A stretch of DNA of 17,329 nt from JANXQE01 sp035651635 (GTDB lineage Bacteria > Verrucomicrobiota > Verrucomicrobiia > Limisphaerales > UBA8199): assembly GCA_035651635.1 (NCBI GenBank), contig DASRFK010000166.1:1-17329 (forward strand), in the 5' to 3' direction. The translations under genes were made by a program, and so were the position numbers. Numbering within the stretch: the stretch's first letter is position 1; every line of letters begins with the position of its first letter. Shown here in pieces: positions 13,808-17,329 of the stretch. The notes under the pieces are model-generated. The model did not search any database, was not told the DNA's origin, and saw only the letters and a list, made by a program, of their open reading frames with translations.

Positions 13808-16333
13808 ATGCAAAAAACAACCATCCTTGAAGAGAACGGCGGCGCGGTTGAGGGGATTACTGAAATCCGGCGGCAGGAGGCCCTGCTTAAGACCGGGGCA
13901 TTGCAGAATGCCATTCTTAACAGCGCCAATTTCTCCAGTATTGCCACCGACGAGCGCGGAGTCATTCAAATCTTCAACGTAGGGGCCGAGCGCATGCTGG
14001 GCTACGCCGCAGCGGACGTGCTCAACAAGATCACTCCCGCCGATATTTCCGATCCGCAGGAAGTGATCGCGCGGGCCGCGGCCTTAAGCGCCGAGCTGGC
14101 GACCAAGATCACACCCGGTTTTCAGGCGTTGGTATTTAAGGCCTCCCGCGGGATTGAGGATATCTATGAGCTGACCTACATCCGCAAGGACGGCAGCCGC
14201 TTTCCCGCAGTGGTGTCGGTCACCGCGCTGCGAAACGATCAGGGTGGAATCATTGGCTACCTGCTGATCGGAACCGACAATACGGCGCGCAAGCAAGCCG
14301 AAGAGGCGCTGCTCAAGGCAGGGGCGTTGCAAAAGGCGATCTTCAATAGCGCCAACTTCTCCAGCATCGCCACCGACGAGCGCGGGGTCATTCAAATTTT
14401 CAATGTGGGGGCCGAGCGCATGCTGGGCTACGCCGCGGCGGACGTGCTCAACAAGATTACTCCCGCCGATATTTCCGATCCGCAGGAATTGATCGCGCGC
14501 GCCGCAACCTTAAGCGCCGAGCTGGCGACCCGGATCACACCCGGTTTTCAAGCGTTGGTTTTCAAAGCCTCGAGGGGAATCGAGGACATCTATGAGCTGA
14601 CCTACATCCGCAAGGACGGCAGCCGCTTTCCGGCAGTGGTATCGGTCACCGCGCTGCGCAACCCTCAGGATGCCATCATCGGTTATCTGTTGATCGGCAC
14701 GGACAACACGGCGCGCAAACAGGTCGAGGCCGAGCAGAAGAAGCTCGATCAACGCTTGCGCGACCAGCAATTCTACACACGGTCGCTCATCGAATCGAAC
14801 ATCGATGCCATCATGACCACCGATCCGCCGGGCATCATCACGGATGTCAATAAGCAGATGGAGGCCCTTACCGGGTGCACGCGCGACGAGTTGATCGGCG
14901 CTCCGTTCAAAAGCTATTTCACTGATCCCCAGCGAGCCGAGGCGGCCATCAAGCTGGTGTTGAGCGAGAAAAAAGTCACCAACTACGAACTTACCGCTCG
15001 CGCGCGGGACGGCAAAGAAACCGTGGTATCTTACAACGCGACGACGTTCTACGATCGCGACCGGAAGTTGCAGGGCGTATTCGCCGCCGCGCGCGACGTA
15101 ACGGAGCTCAAACGTTTCGAGCAGACACTGCAGCAGAAGAACGTTGAACTGGAGGCCGCCAGGTTCGCCGCCGAGAAGGCCAACCGCGCCAAATCGGAAT
15201 TCCTGTCCAGCATGAGCCATGAGCTGCGCAGCCCCCTCAATGCCATCCTGGGCTTTGCTCAACTGATGGACACCGCCTCCCCGGCACCAGCGCCTGCTCA
15301 AAAAGAAAGCATCGACCAGATACTCAAGGCCGGCTGGCACTTGCTCAACCTGATCAACGAAATCCTCGATCTGGCCCGAGTCGAATCCGGCAAATTGTCT
15401 TTATCGCTCGAACCGACCGCTCTGGGAGACGTGCTGCGGGAATGTCAGGGTATGATCGAACCCCAGGCGCAAAAACGCGCCATCACCATTACTTTTCCCC
15501 AAGCCGACATTCCTTACTTTGTCGTGGCCGACCGGACTCGGTTGAAACAGGTTCTGATCAACCTCCTTTCCAACGCGATCAAGTATAATCAGGAGCGGGG
15601 ACAGGTCGTGGTGGAGTGCTCCGCACCCGACGTGGAACGCGTCCGGGTCTCCGTTAGAGACACCGGTGCAGGGCTGCCGGCCGAAAAGCTCGCCCAGCTC
15701 TTTCAGCCATTTAACCGTCTCGGCCAGGAGAGTGGCGGCCAGGAGGGCACGGGCATCGGCCTGGTGGTGGCCAAGCAACTGATCGAACTGATGGGGGGCA
15801 CCGTTGGGGTGGAAAGCACGGTCGGCGCCGGCAGCGTGTTTTGGTTCGACATGGTGGCAGCGGCTGAGCCACAGCTAGGTGCCGATAGCTCCTTGCTCTT
15901 GGTCCCGGCGTCATTGCCCGTACCGGACCGCCCGCGCTTGCACACTCTGCTTTATGTCGAGGACAATCCGGCGAACCTAAAGCTGGTCGAGCAACTGGTA
16001 GCGCGCCGGAGCGACCTGCGGCTGCTCTGCGCAGGTGACGGCAATGCCGGCATCACGCTTGCCCGCACCCAAATGCCAGAGGTGATCCTGATGGACATCA
16101 ATCTGCCCGGTATCAGCGGCATTGAAACCCTCCGACTCCTGCGCCAAGACCCCCTCACGACGCACATCACCGTCATCGCCATCAGTGCCAATGCCATGCC
16201 GCGCGACATCGAAAAGGGCCTCCAGGCTGGTTTCTTCTCCTACCTCACTAAGCCGATCAAGGTTAAGGAGTTCATGGACGCGCTGGATGCGGCACTGGAA
16301 CAGGCTGAGAAAACCACCGTTCAGGGGGCCTAA
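13808..16333 (+). CDS. Hybrid histidine kinase: three PAS, HisKA, HATPase, receiver
   Basis: This 841-residue cytoplasmic kinase has no membrane helix. PAS units at 26-167 and 168-309 are nearly identical tandem copies. A third, unrelated PAS follows at about 321-435 and ends D-V-T-E-L-K-R-F-E. HisKA has phospho-acceptor His471 in S-M-S-H-E-L-R-S-P-L-N-A. The HATPase has N-L-L-S-N-A-I-K-Y (from Asn585), Asp618 in D-T-G-A-G-L and G-T-G-I-G-L from Gly647. The C-terminal receiver (about 712-830) has V-E-D-N, Asp763 in L-M-D-I-N-L-P-G and Lys815 in T-K-P-I. It starts 21 bases after mlaD without a clear ribosome binding site, so it may belong to the same transcript. The regulator-cyclase that begins 15 bases later is the likely downstream partner. 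Confidence 0.93.
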   Translation: MQKTTILEENGGAVEGITEIRRQEALLKTGALQNAILNSANFSSIATDERGVIQIFNVGAERMLGYAAADVLNKITPADISDPQEVIARAAALSAELATKITPGFQALVFKASRGIEDIYELTYIRKDGSRFPAVVSVTALRNDQGGIIGYLLIGTDNTARKQAEEALLKAGALQKAIFNSANFSSIATDERGVIQIFNVGAERMLGYAAADVLNKITPADISDPQELIARAATLSAELATRITPGFQALVFKASRGIEDIYELTYIRKDGSRFPAVVSVTALRNPQDAIIGYLLIGTDNTARKQVEAEQKKLDQRLRDQQFYTRSLIESNIDAIMTTDPPGIITDVNKQMEALTGCTRDELIGAPFKSYFTDPQRAEAAIKLVLSEKKVTNYELTARARDGKETVVSYNATTFYDRDRKLQGVFAAARDVTELKRFEQTLQQKNVELEAARFAAEKANRAKSEFLSSMSHELRSPLNAILGFAQLMDTASPAPAPAQKESIDQILKAGWHLLNLINEILDLARVESGKLSLSLEPTALGDVLRECQGMIEPQAQKRAITITFPQADIPYFVVADRTRLKQVLINLLSNAIKYNQERGQVVVECSAPDVERVRVSVRDTGAGLPAEKLAQLFQPFNRLGQESGGQEGTGIGLVVAKQLIELMGGTVGVESTVGAGSVFWFDMVAAAEPQLGADSSLLLVPASLPVPDRPRLHTLLYVEDNPANLKLVEQLVARRSDLRLLCAGDGNAGITLARTQMPEVILMDINLPGISGIETLRLLRQDPLTTHITVIAISANAMPRDIEKGLQAGFFSYLTKPIKVKEFMDALDAALEQAEKTTVQGA
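13883..14734 (+). repeat. Tandem duplication of a 426-base PAS-coding unit
   Basis: Copy 1 spans 13883-14308 and copy 2 spans 14309-14734, an exact period of 426 bases (142 codons). By eye the translated copies differ at about 12 of 142 positions, and several differences lie at the very ends. Long blocks such as the one around R-M-L-G-Y-A-A-A-D-V-L-N-K-I are unchanged. Many third-base differences exist, so the protein is more conserved than the DNA. Confidence 0.95.
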
Positions 16334-16348
16334 CCAGGAACGAATGCC

Positions 16349-17329
16349 ATGCTCAGCTCCGCCGCGATTCTGAATGCGAAACTGCTGATCGTCGATGACC
16401 AGGAGGCCAACGTCCGCCTCCTCGAGCGCATGCTGGCGGGCGCCGGCTACACTTCCATCAACTCGACCACCGATCCCCTCCAGGTGGTCGAACTGCACCG
16501 ACGCAACAGCTACGACCTAATCCTCCTGGATCTCCAGATGCCCGGGATGGATGGATTTCAGGTCATGGAGGGCCTTAAAACCATCGACCCGGAGGGTTAC
16601 CTGCCGGTTCTGGTGATCACCGCCCAACCGGAGCACAAGCTGCGCGCGCTTAAAGCGGGCGCAAAGGATTTTGTGAGCAAACCTTTCGATCTTCCCGAGG
16701 TCTTGATGCGCGTTCAAAACATGCTCGAAGTCCGCTTGTTGCACCTGGAAACCAGAAAACTCTACGCCCAGGTCCTCGAGGAGCATAAGGTCTCGGAAGG
16801 ATTGCTCCTCAACGCGTTGCCCCCGGCGATTGTGGAACGGTTGAAGACGGGGCCGGAAGTCATCGCCGATAGTTTTCCTGAAGCGACCATTCTTTTCGCC
16901 GGTCTGCACGATTTCTCGCGCCTCACCGAAGGCATGTCCCCCGCTGAGGTGGTCAAACTGCTTAATCGAATTTATTCCGGCTTCGACGCGGTAGCTCAGA
17001 AGCTGGGTGTGGAAAAAATCAAAACGATCGGGGACGCCTACATGGTCGCGGCGGGGGTGCCCGTCACCCGGACCGACCACGCCGAAGCCATTGCCGAAGC
17101 CGCTCTCGGACTGCAACAGGAGATCGTCCGCCACGATGCGCCTAACGGCGAGACCTTTAGCCTGCGGATTGGCATTAATACCGGCCCGGTGGTGGCGGGC
17201 GTCATCGGCAAAACAAAATTCAGCTACGACGTCTGGGGCGAAACCGTTAACACGGCCTGGCACATGGAAACCTACGGCGCTCCCGGCTGTATTCAGCTCA
17301 ACGAAACCACTTACGCCTTACTGCGCGAT
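16349..17329 (+). CDS. Response regulator fused to class III adenylate/guanylate cyclase domain, 3' end outside window
   Basis: The frame is open to the window edge (327 codons visible). AGGA at 16336-16339 precedes the ATG. The receiver (about 10-125) has L-I-V-D-D-Q, Asp61 in L-L-D-L-Q-M-P-G and Lys111 in S-K-P-F. A helical linker (L-L-L-N-A-L-P-P-A-I-V-E-R-L-K) leads to a class III cyclase domain from about residue 178. Lys225 (I-K-T-I-G-D) and Asp294 (Y-D-V-W-G) fit ATP as substrate, Asp229 is a metal ligand, and Asn301 is present. However, the first metal Asp is replaced by Gly185 (F-A-G-L instead of F-A-D-I), and the transition-state Arg is His305. The product may be a weak or inactive cyclase. 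It probably receives phosphate from the hybrid kinase just upstream. Confidence 0.9.
   Translation, partial: MLSSAAILNAKLLIVDDQEANVRLLERMLAGAGYTSINSTTDPLQVVELHRRNSYDLILLDLQMPGMDGFQVMEGLKTIDPEGYLPVLVITAQPEHKLRALKAGAKDFVSKPFDLPEVLMRVQNMLEVRLLHLETRKLYAQVLEEHKVSEGLLLNALPPAIVERLKTGPEVIADSFPEATILFAGLHDFSRLTEGMSPAEVVKLLNRIYSGFDAVAQKLGVEKIKTIGDAYMVAAGVPVTRTDHAEAIAEAALGLQQEIVRHDAPNGETFSLRIGINTGPVVAGVIGKTKFSYDVWGETVNTAWHMETYGAPGCIQLNETTYALLRD

Noticed and set aside
14510..15340. A 276-codon open frame on the minus strand
   Set aside because: It is a shadow of the hybrid kinase. It shares sequence with other minus-strand shadows only because the PAS units are duplicated.

Overview
The window reads as a chromosomal segment of a Verrucomicrobiota bacterium, probably of the Pedosphaera/Limisphaerales type. 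This is inferred from three things: moderately GC-rich coding sequence, a secreted protein ending in the Ig-like tail common in that phylum (a YTVQYK...W..L......RFYRV pattern), and many PAS kinases paired with Rcp1-like and NarL-like regulators. All genes are on the + strand and most are tightly packed or overlap by 4 bases. There is no sign of phage, transposase, CRISPR or tRNA.

Region 1 (1-3486) holds envelope proteins. The first is the 3' part of a large repeat-rich secreted protein, closed by a strong intrinsic terminator (2413-2445). The second is a DUF1573 protein. A 340-base intergenic stretch with several inverted repeats follows.

Region 2 (3827-8960) is a two-component cluster: an Rcp1-like receiver, a NarL/LuxR regulator, a soluble triple-PAS histidine kinase, a regulator that fuses an Rcp1-like receiver to a LuxR DNA-binding domain, and a second NarL-type regulator. 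Three junctions use start/stop overlaps or a 4-base gap. The fused regulator looks like the receiver of the first gene joined to the DNA-binding domain of the second.

Region 3 (8957-13786) is an envelope cassette: a doubtful small ORF, a coiled-coil lipoprotein, a DUF6600 protein, two tiny membrane proteins (DUF5670/lmo0937-like and DUF3185), then an Mla-type lipid-transport set (MlaE permease, an ABC-ATPase-like subunit, MlaD/MCE protein). The ATPase-like subunit keeps the overall MlaF layout but has lost essentially every nucleotide-binding and catalytic motif. This is the most unusual observation in the window.

Region 4 (13808-17329) returns to signalling. A hybrid histidine kinase carries a tandem, nearly identical PAS duplication. 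The last gene, cut by the window edge, is a receiver fused to a class III nucleotide cyclase domain that lacks two expected catalytic residues.

A reasonable reading, which is inference, is that cytoplasmic PAS kinases on both sides control or respond with an envelope-stress and lipid-transport cassette. No regulatory link can be proved from sequence alone.
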